Below are positions 27,912 to 36,706 of a DNA stretch of 64,000 nucleotides, one piece after another. The stretch comes from Acidianus brierleyi (GTDB lineage Archaea; Thermoproteota; Thermoprotei_A; Sulfolobales; Sulfolobaceae), in NCBI RefSeq assembly GCF_003201835.2, contig NZ_CP029289.2, positions 1,992,501-2,056,500 on the forward strand, in the 5' to 3' direction. Below the pieces are notes generated by a model. The model was given only the letters and a program-made list of their open reading frames with translations. It did no database searches and was not told where the DNA came from. Position 1 is the first letter of the stretch, and each line of letters begins with the position of its first letter. The translations under genes and the position numbers were made by a program.

Positions 27912-28780
27912 TCGAAATTTATTTTTTAGGTACAGGTGGAGGAGCTCCTTCAAAAAGAAAATTACCTGCATATCTTATAAGGCGAAATGGATTTAGTGCT
28001 CTCTTTGATTGTGGAGAAGGCACACAAATAACAATGATAGATCATGGAATAAGCATTATGTCTATTAAATTAATAGCTATAACTCATTTGCACGCTGATC
28101 ATGTTATGGGAGTTCCTTCTATTATTCAAACTATGGCAATGTATAGTAGAACTGATAAGCTTTATATAATGGGTCCAAGAAAAATTCAAGAATTTCTTAA
28201 AGCTAGTTTTGAAGGAACGTATTTTTGCCCTTCTTTTCCTATAGAGTTCATTGATCAATACGAAGATAATGAGATAACTATAAGACCTTTTAAAACAAAG
28301 CACGTTATTCCATCTCAAGGATATATTTTTCAGGAAAAAGAGAAAGTGAATATAGATAAGGAAAGAATTCAAAGAGATGGTATTAAAGACTGGAGAATAA
28401 TAAAAGATTTAAAATCTGGAAAAGAAGTAAAAATTGGAAATAGAATCCTTAGGCCAGAAGATTATCTTATTAAAAAAGAAGGATATAAGATATCATATAC
28501 TGGAGATACTTCAGGTTATGATAATGTAATAAAATCCGTGAAGGATTCGGATCTACTTTTGCATGATTCAACATTCTTAGATGATATAAATGCTGAAGAA
28601 TATGGACATTCTACAGTTTCCATCGCTGCAAGAATTGCTCTAGACGCTAATGTAAAAAGACTTGGTTTAATACATATTAGTGGAAGATATGAAAATCTGT
28701 GTATTTTTGAAGAAATATCAAGAAAAATTTTTGAAAAATCTTTTGTACCTAAAGATCTTTCATATTATCTTTTTCGTTAG
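27908..28780 (+). CDS. rnz: ribonuclease Z (tRNase Z)
   Basis: 290 residues starting with TTG inside the stop region of the preceding gene. The metallo-beta-lactamase core has EIYFLGTGGGAPSKRK, FDCGEGTQ, the ITHLHADHVMG zinc motif, YTGDTSG and LLHDSTFLD, with the GHST-like EYGHSTVSIAA near the end. The enzyme cuts the 3' trailer of tRNA precursors, after which the CCA enzyme at 30288 adds the CCA that the tRNA genes here lack. The end overlaps the UPF0201 gene on the other strand by 32 bp. Confidence 0.95.
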   Translation: MIEIYFLGTGGGAPSKRKLPAYLIRRNGFSALFDCGEGTQITMIDHGISIMSIKLIAITHLHADHVMGVPSIIQTMAMYSRTDKLYIMGPRKIQEFLKASFEGTYFCPSFPIEFIDQYEDNEITIRPFKTKHVIPSQGYIFQEKEKVNIDKERIQRDGIKDWRIIKDLKSGKEVKIGNRILRPEDYLIKKEGYKISYTGDTSGYDNVIKSVKDSDLLLHDSTFLDDINAEEYGHSTVSIAARIALDANVKRLGLIHISGRYENLCIFEEISRKIFEKSFVPKDLSYYLFR

Positions 28781-29204
28781 GTATAGGATTCTCCCAAAGA
28801 GGTTGGCCTTTTGACGTTTTTGGTGCTAGCCAATCTATTACTTTCATAGGCTCTTTATATTCTATAGTTACTATTATTGGACCTAAAGGAGATTCTTTTT
28901 CTTCATCTATAAAGGATATTATTCCAACACTTGCGGCTTGTTTATGAAGCATAAAAGTTATTGTATCGTCTTCTATTCCCTTAATTAAGTATTTTCTTGC
29001 TACATCTAGAATTCTTTCCTCTCGTAATATCTTATGAAATTTTTTTAAGCTAGCCAAAGAGTATGCTTCTTCTATCAGTAGCTTATTTAATTCTCTTTCC
29101 TCGATGATAATTTTCTCGTAGTCAAAGAAAGTTGCTATAGCGACTTTTATCTTATCTTCATCCTCTGATGGCCTTATTTCAGCCATCACGGTAATTTTAG
29201 TCAT
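28749..29204 (-). CDS. UPF0201 family protein
   Basis: 151 residues matching the archaeal UPF0201 family, a small alpha/beta fold possibly related to RNA-binding ribosomal-protein folds: TVMAEIRPSEDEDKIKVAI at the start, then LKKFHKILREERILDVARKYL, TFMLHKQAASVGIISF and GPIIVTIEY. Biochemical function is unknown. Its start overlaps the stop of the UPF0200 nucleotide kinase by 4 bp; this pairing is common in archaea and suggests a joint role. Confidence 0.85.
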   Translation of the reverse strand: MTKITVMAEIRPSEDEDKIKVAIATFFDYEKIIIEERELNKLLIEEAYSLASLKKFHKILREERILDVARKYLIKGIEDDTITFMLHKQAASVGIISFIDEEKESPLGPIIVTIEYKEPMKVIDWLAPKTSKGQPLWENPIPNEKDNMKDL

Positions 29205-29731
29205 CTCAAAATCCTTTCTATAATATCTGTAGACTTCTTCTTAAATTCCTCTACTGTAGAATCGTTTACTACTACATAATCAGCCATTGCAATAACTCCG
29301 CCTATACCCAGAGAAATTTCATCAAGATCTCTTTTCCTTAAAATATTTACGTCTGTAGAGTCATCGGCTCTCATACGTGCAGTCATTCTACTATATCTTA
29401 ACTGTGGCGATGCATGAATAGCGACAATTAAAGGTTCACCTATTCTCTTAAACTCTTCTACCTCCGCTAAGCTCCTTACTCCCTCAAAAGCTATTTTAGT
29501 AGTAGATTGAGTTATTTCTTCTATAGATAATCTTGCGACAACTCCGTCTCCATATATTTCTCTTATTCTTTTTGCATAATCCATTAATCTTTCTCCATAT
29601 TTAGCGTCTTTTTCGTATCTTTTTCTTAGAGCGTCACCCATAGATATTACTGTGAAACCTTTTTCTTTCAATAAATTTGCAAAGAGAGTTTTTCCTGAAC
29701 CTGGCATTCCTGTTATAAGAATTACTTTAAT
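29201..29731 (-). CDS. UPF0200 adenylate-kinase-like P-loop protein
   Basis: P-loop kinase-like protein (ITGMPGSGKTLF, then ISMGDALRKRY and KIAFEGVRSLAEVEEF). The first ATG (29707) would remove the beta strand before the P-loop. The frame stays open upstream, encoding IKVILIT, and the Shine-Dalgarno-like GGTGG at 29742-29738 lies 6 nt before an in-frame ATT at 29731, which I take as the likely start (176 residues). The family is annotated as a possible dephospho-CoA or nucleotide kinase; the substrate is not established. Confidence 0.85.
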   Translation of the reverse strand: MKVILITGMPGSGKTLFANLLKEKGFTVISMGDALRKRYEKDAKYGERLMDYAKRIREIYGDGVVARLSIEEITQSTTKIAFEGVRSLAEVEEFKRIGEPLIVAIHASPQLRYSRMTARMRADDSTDVNILRKRDLDEISLGIGGVIAMADYVVVNDSTVEEFKKKSTDIIERILR

Positions 29732-29770
29732 TATTGACCACCTAATTTTTTTGTTTAGAGGTTTAAAAGC

Positions 29771-30322
29771 ATGAGGCTATTTATAGCTGTAGAAATTAAA
29801 CAAATTCCTACTATTTTATCATTGATTAATAGTATAAAACAAACTAATGCTGACGTAAAGTTAGTTGATCCAGAGAATATACATTTAACATTAGCGTTTC
29901 TTGGAGAAGTGGAAGATTTGAAGTTGAGCAGAATTGAAGACTCAATGAATTCTGTAAAATTCTCTAAATTCAATATAGTTCTACGTGGTACTGGCGCATT
30001 TCCTAGTATATCTAGACCAAGAGTTGTATGGATAGGAATAGAGAAAGGTTTCAATAATATGAAAGATATAAGGGCACAATTAGTGAGTAATCTTAAGTTG
30101 AATGGTATAAAACCAGAGGATGATAAGGAATTTGTACCTCACATCACAATAGGTAGAGTTAAGGGTCCTAGAAATTTATCTGAACTAAGTAGTTTTATAA
30201 TAAAAAATGCTAATGAGTTATATGGAGAAATGGAAGTAAACGAGATAAAACTGTTTAAAAGCACATTAACGCCCAAGGGTCCTATATATGAAGTCTTATA
30301 CGCAATTAGAGCAAATAATTAA
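29771..30322 (+). CDS. thpR: RNA 2',3'-cyclic phosphodiesterase (ThpR/LigT)
   Basis: 183 residues with the two HxTx motifs of the 2H phosphoesterase fold: IHLTLAFLGE and PHITIGRVKG. The start RLFIAVEI is typical. It opens 2',3'-cyclic phosphates on RNA and can ligate tRNA halves in vitro. The last 35 bp overlap the CCA-enzyme gene, so the two tRNA-end enzymes are translationally coupled. Confidence 0.93.
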   Translation: MRLFIAVEIKQIPTILSLINSIKQTNADVKLVDPENIHLTLAFLGEVEDLKLSRIEDSMNSVKFSKFNIVLRGTGAFPSISRPRVVWIGIEKGFNNMKDIRAQLVSNLKLNGIKPEDDKEFVPHITIGRVKGPRNLSELSSFIIKNANELYGEMEVNEIKLFKSTLTPKGPIYEVLYAIRANN

Positions 30323-31556
30323 TGAGGTACTAAGTAGAATAAAACCTACGGAGGAAGATGAGGAAAAAGTTCTAGAGAAAGCAAACGAAGTTATAGCTCA
30401 TTTAAAGGGATTTGATGTACAGATACACGGTTCATTTAGAAAAGGAACGTGGTTAAAAGATGATGCAGATGTTGATGTTTTTGTATTTTTTCCCAAGAAT
30501 GTAGGAAAAGAATATTTAGAAAAAGACGCTTTAAAGATTCTTAAAGATAGGCTTTCAGATTTTGATATAACTATAGCCTATGCAGAACATCCTTATTTAA
30601 TAGTTAATAACAAAGGAATCGAAATAGATATAGTTCCAGGAATTAAAGTGGAAAGTGGAGATAAAGCTATAACTGCTGTAGATAGGACACCTTTTCATAC
30701 GGAATTTATTTCTACACATCTTACCGAATCTCAAAAAGATGATGTAAGAGTCTTAAAAAGATTTATGAAAGGAATTGGTGTATATGGTGCAGAGATTAAA
30801 ATACAAGGTTTTTCAGGCTACGTTAATGAACTTTTGATAGTAAAATATGGCAGTTTTTTAAATGTTGTAGAGAACGCAAAAAAATGGAAAGTACCAGTAT
30901 TAATAGACCTGGTTAAACCACAGAAAAATTTTGATGCTCCAGTAATTATTCCTGATCCTGTAGATCCCAAGAGAAATGCAGCAGCTGCGGTTTCATTAAA
31001 TAGTCTGGCAAAATTTGTTATAGCATGTAATTATTTTTCTAAGAATCCATCTATTTCGTTCTTTTACCCTCCAGAATCTCCTTCCGATATAATAAAGGGT
31101 GATATATTAGTTACCAAGATCTATATAAAAGAGAGAGCAGTTGAAGATCTCTTATGGGGTCAGATCTATAAAAATATAGATAAAATTAGGAACGAATTAC
31201 GCGTATCTGGATTTAATGTAATGGATATAAAGGCTTATGGTAACTCTGAAATTGTTACTATAGCTATACAACTAGAATCTAAAAATATAGGGAAATACTA
31301 TGTAAATCATGGCCCATTATTTTATATGATGAACGCTGTTGAAAAATTCATAAAGGATAATACAAATGTTTGGGTAGGTGAAGATGGAAGATTATATTCA
31401 TTAAAAGAAAGGAAAGAAACTAACGCTGAAGAAATAGTTAAGAACTCGATATCGCTAAAATATACTTACAAATTAGAACAATACTGGTTAGAAAAGGAGC
31501 CAAGTGAACCATGTCTGAAAGAGTTTTTGAGAAAGACTCCAAGCTGGTTGATATAA
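30288..31556 (+). CDS. cca: CCA-adding tRNA nucleotidyltransferase, archaeal class I
   Basis: 422 residues. The nucleotidyltransferase core has GSFRKGTWLKDDADVDVFVFF with the carboxylates DVD, then KGIEIDIVPG with the third acid. The middle and tail domains (VERTPFHTEF-like VDRTPFHTEFI and YVNHGPLFYMMNAV) follow the archaeal enzymes. It adds and repairs CCA on tRNA 3' ends, needed since none of the four tRNA genes here encodes CCA. It overlaps thpR by 35 bp and the kinase gene by 46 bp. Confidence 0.94.
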   Translation: MKSYTQLEQIINEVLSRIKPTEEDEEKVLEKANEVIAHLKGFDVQIHGSFRKGTWLKDDADVDVFVFFPKNVGKEYLEKDALKILKDRLSDFDITIAYAEHPYLIVNNKGIEIDIVPGIKVESGDKAITAVDRTPFHTEFISTHLTESQKDDVRVLKRFMKGIGVYGAEIKIQGFSGYVNELLIVKYGSFLNVVENAKKWKVPVLIDLVKPQKNFDAPVIIPDPVDPKRNAAAAVSLNSLAKFVIACNYFSKNPSISFFYPPESPSDIIKGDILVTKIYIKERAVEDLLWGQIYKNIDKIRNELRVSGFNVMDIKAYGNSEIVTIAIQLESKNIGKYYVNHGPLFYMMNAVEKFIKDNTNVWVGEDGRLYSLKERKETNAEEIVKNSISLKYTYKLEQYWLEKEPSEPCLKEFLRKTPSWLI

Positions 31557-32134
31557 AGTATTTTATTTATCCTAGTTACGATTACGATATTTACAGGGAA
31601 CTCTTGGAAAACGGAATAAAGTATGCGTACTCTTTTGGCGATCTAAACTTAGGTAAGGTTAAAGTTATAGGTAAGGGCAAAACAGGCATAGTTGCCTTAA
31701 TATCAAGTAATAGAGTAATTAAAATAAGACGAAGTGATTCACCTAAAGAAACGCTGGAATTAGAAGCTAAAATTCAGCAACGCGCATTTCCTTCGTCACC
31801 TAAAATATATCATTACGGTAAAAATTTTATAATAATGGATTATATAGAAGGTCGCAAACTTAGAAGGAATGACAGATCATATCTAATAGATTTACTTAAA
31901 AGAGCTAAGTACCTTGAAGATGTTTACATTGAACATATGGAGTTATCAAGACCCTGGAGCAATGTTATTGTTAGTACTGAAAGAACATATATAATAGATT
32001 ATGATTCTGCGTCTTTCAAAGAGAAACCATATAATGTAACCAAAATTCTTTCTGCTTTTAAATTGAATGATATAGCTAAAGAATATAAATTGGGAAAGTT
32101 GGATTTTGATAAAATAATTTCTATTTTGTCATAG
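31511..32134 (+). CDS. small Ser/Thr protein kinase-like protein (COG2112 type)
   Basis: 207 residues of minimal kinase fold: glycine loop IGKGKTGIVAL, lysine strand VIKIRRS, an EAKIQQRAF helix, hinge IMDYIEG, catalytic-loop-like HMELSRPWSNVIV and metal-loop-like IIDYDSASF. The DFG motif is replaced by DYDSAS, as is usual in RIO/Bud32-like atypical kinases. It starts inside the CCA-enzyme gene, so a role in RNA or tRNA metabolism is plausible. The substrate is unknown. Confidence 0.8.
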   Translation: MSERVFEKDSKLVDIKYFIYPSYDYDIYRELLENGIKYAYSFGDLNLGKVKVIGKGKTGIVALISSNRVIKIRRSDSPKETLELEAKIQQRAFPSSPKIYHYGKNFIIMDYIEGRKLRRNDRSYLIDLLKRAKYLEDVYIEHMELSRPWSNVIVSTERTYIIDYDSASFKEKPYNVTKILSAFKLNDIAKEYKLGKLDFDKIISILS

Positions 32135-32339
32135 GATAGATTTTCTTTTTTAACGAAATTTTGATCTCTCCAACGTTAGGAATTCCCAAAGGATGGCCAC
32201 ATTTAGGGCATCTACCACCATAAATTGATTTTATCTCTGACGGCGTTCTCACTCCATAAAAGTCTTGTCCAACTTTCTCAAATTTATATAATTCATATCC
32301 ACAATTTTTACATCTGTACTTTACAGGAATTTTTTCCAC
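32121..32339 (-). CDS. small zinc-ribbon protein
   Basis: 72 residues with two CxxC knuckles, RCKNCGYELYKF and GRCPKCGHPLG, that would form one zinc ribbon. The C-terminus is basic (SLKKKIYPMTK). Similar proteins accompany translation and transcription machinery but I recognise no named family. It is convergent with the kinase gene and overlaps its end by 14 bp. Confidence 0.75.
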   Translation of the reverse strand: MEKIPVKYRCKNCGYELYKFEKVGQDFYGVRTPSEIKSIYGGRCPKCGHPLGIPNVGEIKISLKKKIYPMTK

Positions 32340-32513
32340 CTATTAAAGAACATGGAATAGATACGTTTTATAAATTCCACCCGTTTTACCAAATAACGTA
32401 TTATGGGGTATGATGTAGTTTTTATAATTTAAAAGGGAGAGAGAGTAGGCCGAAAGTAAAAATATTATGATACGCATAACTTTTAAATGTAAGAGATCCT
32501 TTTTCTATTATAC

Positions 32514-32611
32514 GGGGCCGTAGTCTAGCATGGACTAGGATGCCAGCCTGGGGATAAATTCCCTAGCCACCAGAACGCTGGTGGTCCCGGGTTCAAATCC
32601 CGGCGGCCCCA
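32514..32611 (+). tRNA. tRNA-Pro (GGG), with intron
   Basis: Acceptor GGGGCCG/CGGCCCC, T-arm CCGGG-TTCAAAT-CCCGG and anticodon stem CCAGC/GCTGG are paired, and discriminator is A. The loop begins CTGGGG (anticodon GGG) and is extended by about 22 nt, including ATAAATTCCCTAGCC, which I read as an intron after base 37. The exact splice points are uncertain by a base or two. No CCA encoded. Confidence 0.85.
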
Positions 32612-33378
32612 CCTATTTTTCGTTGAATTATTCTTATGCTTAATAGCAAAACTATGCCTATAGTAATCATTATTGCTGATGCAGTAACTGCTACTTTAGG
32701 TCCATAATATCCAAAGTACTCATAGATTAAAATTGGTGCAGGAGTTACACCGTTAAATGGCGGATTTAAAACGTAGTAAGCAATAATAGCTATAGATCCA
32801 AACTCACTCATTGCTCTAGACATGGCTATTAGCAAAGAAGTTATCATTCCTTTATAAGACATCGGCATAACAACTGAAAATAATGTTCTAAGTTCTCCTG
32901 CACCTAAGCTTCTGGCATAATTTTCGTGCGATCTAGGTAATGAATCAAAAAATCCTTTAAGACTTTGTATGTAAATTGGTGCGGAAACGATAACCAGTGC
33001 AGCAGTTAAGCCAGGGTATGAATCAAAGAAATTTATTCCTAATTTTTCTAGAAAAATACCTATAGGAGTATAAGGACTATCTAAGAATACTAATGCTACA
33101 CCAACTATAGGATGAGGAATAGATGCAGGAACATTTGCTAGAGAATCAGCTAAGAAATCATTATTTCTAGAAAGGTAATACGATAGTGGTGTAAATAGAA
33201 TGAAATCTACAAAGACTGCAGTAGCAGAAGAAATTAATGTAAGAATCACACCATCAATAAAAGACATAGAAAACGCTTGGGGGGACTTAAATACAAAAAA
33301 TCCCATATATATTAAAATAAGCACCGGAACTGCTAAAATTAGAGATAAAAAAATTCCTAATAACTTTAGGATGCTCAT
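32593..33378 (-). CDS. ABC transporter permease, tungstate/molybdate type
   Basis: 261 residues, six membrane segments, with the permease EAA loop YARSLGAGELRTLFSVVMPMSYKGMI before the fifth segment. FGSIAIIAYY and PIVGVALVFLDSP resemble WtpB/ModB/CysT permeases. It overlaps the binding-protein gene by 4 bp. No ATPase subunit is adjacent, so it probably borrows one encoded elsewhere. The final seven codons and stop lie inside the 3' end of tRNA-Pro on the opposite strand. Confidence 0.88.
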   Translation of the reverse strand: MSILKLLGIFLSLILAVPVLILIYMGFFVFKSPQAFSMSFIDGVILTLISSATAVFVDFILFTPLSYYLSRNNDFLADSLANVPASIPHPIVGVALVFLDSPYTPIGIFLEKLGINFFDSYPGLTAALVIVSAPIYIQSLKGFFDSLPRSHENYARSLGAGELRTLFSVVMPMSYKGMITSLLIAMSRAMSEFGSIAIIAYYVLNPPFNGVTPAPILIYEYFGYYGPKVAVTASAIMITIGIVLLLSIRIIQRKIGGAAGI

Positions 33379-34388
33379 AACGATCCTGCTATCTTAAGAT
33401 ATCCTTCTGAAATTAATTTTGCTATTTGTGGTGGTACAGCGGTTGAATTAAATAATAATGCTGGATGTAATGGAGTTAGTCCATATTTACTTAATAAAGT
33501 AGAATTTTCTATTGTAAATGTTACGAACTGTAAAGCTTCTTGATAATTATTAGTAACCTTCGGTATAGTTATAAAGAGGTATATTGGTTCTCCATGTACT
33601 ATTCCAGTATTTAGTTTGTAAGTAAAGTTATAATAGAAGTTAGAGTCAGCTACACAACCTAGGTTTAATTTATTTGGTAATGATATATATTCTAAGTGTT
33701 TTGCTATTGCAGCAGATTTATATATGAAAAGGAAATTTATATGCCCTGTGTCTAAAGCTGAAACGAAATCAGCAGCATTCGGTTCTGTGACATTTCCCTT
33801 ATTATAGAGCATCCTATTGAAATAATATGTTTCATTATGATGATACAAATATCCTGCTATCTCTAAGATTATCCAAGCTCTAAAACCGGCTGGGTCAACG
33901 TTGGGATTAGATATTCCTACGCTAACCTTTCCGCTAGTTAGTACCTGGAAAAATGCAGACCAGTTACCTGAGTTAGCGTAATTAAGTGCTTCTTTAGCGT
34001 AATTATTGTTTATACTTGTATTAGTATATGCTATGGCCATATGGTCTGCTACGAAGGCTATAGCCCAACCTGGATTATCTTTTCCTAAATCTGTTACAGC
34101 TCCTAGCGCTACTGGTGTAAAAACGGTAACTCCAGATTTATTTCCTTCAATGCAAATTTCATGAGCTAATCCGAAGGATCCTCCTCCTTTTGGTGTAAGA
34201 ACTGGTATTCCATATTTAGACCTAAAAGCGTTTAATAGTGTTTGAGCTTCTGCAGTATATGCATCGGCACTCCATACGGATATGGGAGTTGCGGTCTTTG
34301 TTGTCGTCTTAGGATATAATTCATATATGGCAATTCCCATTAAAATTATAACAATGACTATTATACCTATTAAAGCTGTCTTATTCAT
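33375..34388 (-). CDS. ABC substrate-binding protein, tungstate/molybdate type
   Basis: 337 residues: an N-terminal membrane anchor (residues 4-24, no lipobox cysteine), a short Thr-rich linker, then a type II periplasmic-binding fold. VWSADAYTAEAQTLLNAF, VFTPVALG and GKVSVGISNPNVDPAGFRAW, with Asp-Pro-Ala-Gly-x-Arg, are close to the oxyanion site of WtpA/ModA proteins. It would capture tungstate or molybdate outside the cell, relevant for a Sulfolobales with molybdo- or tungsto-enzymes. It is first gene of a two-gene operon. Confidence 0.85.
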   Translation of the reverse strand: MNKTALIGIIVIVIILMGIAIYELYPKTTTKTATPISVWSADAYTAEAQTLLNAFRSKYGIPVLTPKGGGSFGLAHEICIEGNKSGVTVFTPVALGAVTDLGKDNPGWAIAFVADHMAIAYTNTSINNNYAKEALNYANSGNWSAFFQVLTSGKVSVGISNPNVDPAGFRAWIILEIAGYLYHHNETYYFNRMLYNKGNVTEPNAADFVSALDTGHINFLFIYKSAAIAKHLEYISLPNKLNLGCVADSNFYYNFTYKLNTGIVHGEPIYLFITIPKVTNNYQEALQFVTFTIENSTLLSKYGLTPLHPALLFNSTAVPPQIAKLISEGYLKIAGSL

Positions 34389-34455
34389 TGTTAATAAAGA
34401 ATATATAATAGTTAAAAATATTTCTATCCTATAATATATAAGTATAGATTTATTT

Positions 34456-35190
34456 CTAACTAAACCATTTACTTACTATTCTGTAAGTTATTGATTGCAT
34501 TACGTTAGATAATTTAAGAAAATAAGGCTCTATTTTAAGTCTAGAAGGGACATAAATCTCTCTTTTCCCAGTCTTTATACTTTTTATTACCGCATTAGCA
34601 ACCTTTTCTGGTTCTACTGAAAACTTATCAAACGAGTTTTTAACTCCATTAAAGGACGGATGCGAAGTAAAGTTAGTCCTTACTGGACCAGGATATATAC
34701 CAGATACTTTTACTCCGTATTTTCTAGCTTCTGCCCATAGACCATTAGTAAAACTGGCTAATGCTGCCTTTGTAGCAGAATAGACTAAAAGTTTAGGAGA
34801 AGATACATATGCCGCTTCAGAAATGATATTTACTATATTACCCTTTTTTCTTTCTATCATAGATGGTAATAAAAATTTTGTAAAATAAATTGTACCCAGA
34901 AAATTTGTTCTAACCATATATTCTTCTTCATCTAATGACGTTTCTTTGAATGAACCATATATTCCAAATCCAGCATTATTAACAATTACGTCTACAAAAG
35001 AAAATTCACCCAAAATTTTATCAACTATATCTTTTACTGCAATTTTATCAGAAACGTCTACTTTAAATTTTATATCTCCAAAATCAGGTTCAGATCTTGA
35101 TATAGAAACGATTGTGTATCCATAATTTTTTAATTTTAACGCGGTGCACTTACCTATTCCTTTAGAAGCACCAGTTATTATTGCTATCAT
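34456..35190 (-). CDS. short-chain dehydrogenase/reductase (SDR)
   Basis: 244 residues, classical SDR. Cofactor loop TGASKGIGKC, NNAGFG, catalytic YSATKAALA (Tyr and Lys) and PGPVRTNF after the active site are present; the catalytic serine lies in ISEAAYVSS. Residues after the second strand (ISRSEPDF) leave NADP the more likely cofactor. Cytoplasmic oxidoreductase of unknown substrate. It is followed downstream by the ABC binding-protein gene, separated by 67 bp. Confidence 0.9.
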   Translation of the reverse strand: MIAIITGASKGIGKCTALKLKNYGYTIVSISRSEPDFGDIKFKVDVSDKIAVKDIVDKILGEFSFVDVIVNNAGFGIYGSFKETSLDEEEYMVRTNFLGTIYFTKFLLPSMIERKKGNIVNIISEAAYVSSPKLLVYSATKAALASFTNGLWAEARKYGVKVSGIYPGPVRTNFTSHPSFNGVKNSFDKFSVEPEKVANAVIKSIKTGKREIYVPSRLKIEPYFLKLSNVMQSITYRIVSKWFS

Positions 35191-35214
35191 TTGAAATTTC
35201 TAAGAATAGTAAAG

Positions 35215-35505
35215 TTAAGAACTTTTTTCCAATTTTAGGACACTATTTAAATCATTTATCTTCCTTACTTTGTTCTCAATGACAATGGCATAAAGGATAT
35301 TATTTATAAAGATTTTATATTTACACTTTGTTTTTTTGATTTTTATTTTTAAAATTGAGAATTTAGGTCCTACCATCTCAAATTCCCATTCCTCAGGAAT
35401 AATATCTCCTCCATTTTCTTCACATACATTGAAAGCTTCTATTTCCGATTCTTTTACTAATCTAATAATATCATCACAATCTGATAAATTATAAGGCCTT
35501 TCCAT
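35215..35505 (-). CDS. unknown 96-residue protein
   Basis: 96 residues, acidic N-terminal half (SDCDDIIRLVKESEIEAF, then EENGGDIIPEEWEFEMVG) and a strand-rich, lysine-rich second half. Two cysteines near the start (Cys10, Cys24) and one in the middle. No family recognised. It sits between tRNA-Thr and the SDR gene, reading in the same direction as both, 24 bp before the SDR start. Confidence 0.55.
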   Translation of the reverse strand: MERPYNLSDCDDIIRLVKESEIEAFNVCEENGGDIIPEEWEFEMVGPKFSILKIKIKKTKCKYKIFINNILYAIVIENKVRKINDLNSVLKLEKSS

Positions 35506-35520
35506 TCTAATTCACTTTAA

Positions 35521-35606
<86 letters not shown>

Positions 35607-35702
35607 AATTAAAAATCTTACATAAAAGCATTTAAAGTTTTTACTCTGATAAGTATAGCTAAGAATATTTTATATATTCGTCGTAAATAATAAGAGCCAT
35701 AA

Positions 35703-35762
35703 ATGAGTTCAATTACAGTTTCTTTAAAAAGACCTAGGTTAAGGATACGCAAGCTATTTTAG
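35703..35762 (+). CDS. possible leaderless 19-residue basic peptide
   Basis: ATG to TAG frame encoding MSSITVSLKRPRLRIRKLF, with a clear TATA-like box (TTTATATA, 35668-35675) about 30 bp upstream, the distance expected for a leaderless transcript, and a T-rich tract behind the stop. The peptide is strongly basic. It could equally be an untranslated small RNA. Nothing but position and composition supports it. Confidence 0.3.
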   Translation: MSSITVSLKRPRLRIRKLF

Positions 35763-35820
35763 AATTTTTAGTTTTTATTTCCTCTCTAGTTTTTAAAAGC
35801 TCATGTACGAATGAGGAAAA

Positions 35821-36006
35821 ATGGATGATTTAAAACTAGTAAGAATAATAATTGATATATTACAAGATAACATGCCAGAAGACTGTGCAGAAATAATGGA
35901 AAAATACTACGAAATGATACTTAAAGATATTAAAGATAGGGGTTTGAATTACACTTTAAGAAAGTGGTTTTATAAAGACGATGAAGAGGTTTTACTGATC
36001 CAATGA
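35821..36006 (+). CDS. small acidic/helical protein, unknown
   Basis: 61 residues, helical, with two negatively charged stretches and a basic centre (MILKDIKDRGLNYTLRKWFY). The start is supported by GAGG four bases before ATG. Single Cys22. No family recognised. The gene ends convergently with the nucleotidyltransferase gene, with 15 bp overlap. Confidence 0.55.
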   Translation: MDDLKLVRIIIDILQDNMPEDCAEIMEKYYEMILKDIKDRGLNYTLRKWFYKDDEEVLLIQ

Positions 36007-36681
36007 ACCTAACGCGTCATTTATCTCTAGTGAAGCTTCTTCCACATCTTTAATGGAGTCTATAGAACGCCAGTATGCGTTTTCAAATTTCATTCCCTTT
36101 AAAAGACCTTTAGAAGCTAATTGAGGAAAAGTAGTTTTTTCCATATCTCCTTTTTCTGGCAAATATTCGAATATTCTTGAAGTAAATAAGTATATTCCTG
36201 CATTTATCCAAAAGTCTTTTAGAATTGGTTTTTCTACAAATTTACTTATTTTATCATCAGAAGTTTCTACTACCCCATAAGGACTTCTTAGAGGCACAAG
36301 AGATATAGTAGCTACTGCATTTTCACATGATAATTTACTTACATTAATATTTGTTATTATATCTCCATTAATTACAATAAATTTCTCGTCCACTATTTCT
36401 TTAGCTTTATATATAGCTCCTCCAGTACCTAAAGGTTCATTTTCAGTTATGTGAATGAAATTTACTCCTAATCTGCTTTCATTTTCAGTTAACCAGTTAA
36501 TTAAAGCCTCTTTTTTGTATCCTTCTAGAACTACAAAAGTTTTTATTCCCATTTTTTTTAGCCATAATACTTGCCATTCTATTATAGGTCTATTTGCAAT
36601 CTCAACTAATGGTTTTGGTTTATCATCAGTTAATGGTCTTAATCTTTTTCCAAAACCGCCTGCTAAAATAACAGCTTTCAT
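35992..36681 (-). CDS. sugar-phosphate nucleotidyltransferase
   Basis: 229 residues. N-terminal signature LAGGFGKRLRPLTDDKPKPLVEI (first 20 shown in family consensus form GGxGxRLxPxTxxxPKPL), then GTGGAIYKAKEI, the metal site INGDII and FVEKPILKDFWINAGIYLF. It lacks the C-terminal beta-helix of longer archaeal enzymes. The family makes NDP-glucose or GDP-mannose; the base and sugar are not decided by sequence alone. It could supply donors to the GT4 or N-glycan enzymes in the window. Confidence 0.9.
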   Translation of the reverse strand: MKAVILAGGFGKRLRPLTDDKPKPLVEIANRPIIEWQVLWLKKMGIKTFVVLEGYKKEALINWLTENESRLGVNFIHITENEPLGTGGAIYKAKEIVDEKFIVINGDIITNINVSKLSCENAVATISLVPLRSPYGVVETSDDKISKFVEKPILKDFWINAGIYLFTSRIFEYLPEKGDMEKTTFPQLASKGLLKGMKFENAYWRSIDSIKDVEEASLEINDALGSLDQ

Positions 36682-36706
36682 TACATACTAAAGATTTTTC
36701 AAAATT

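Noticed and set aside
32406..32420. TATGATGT tract as a C box of another guide RNA
   Set aside because: No CTGA follows at a suitable distance before tRNA-Pro.
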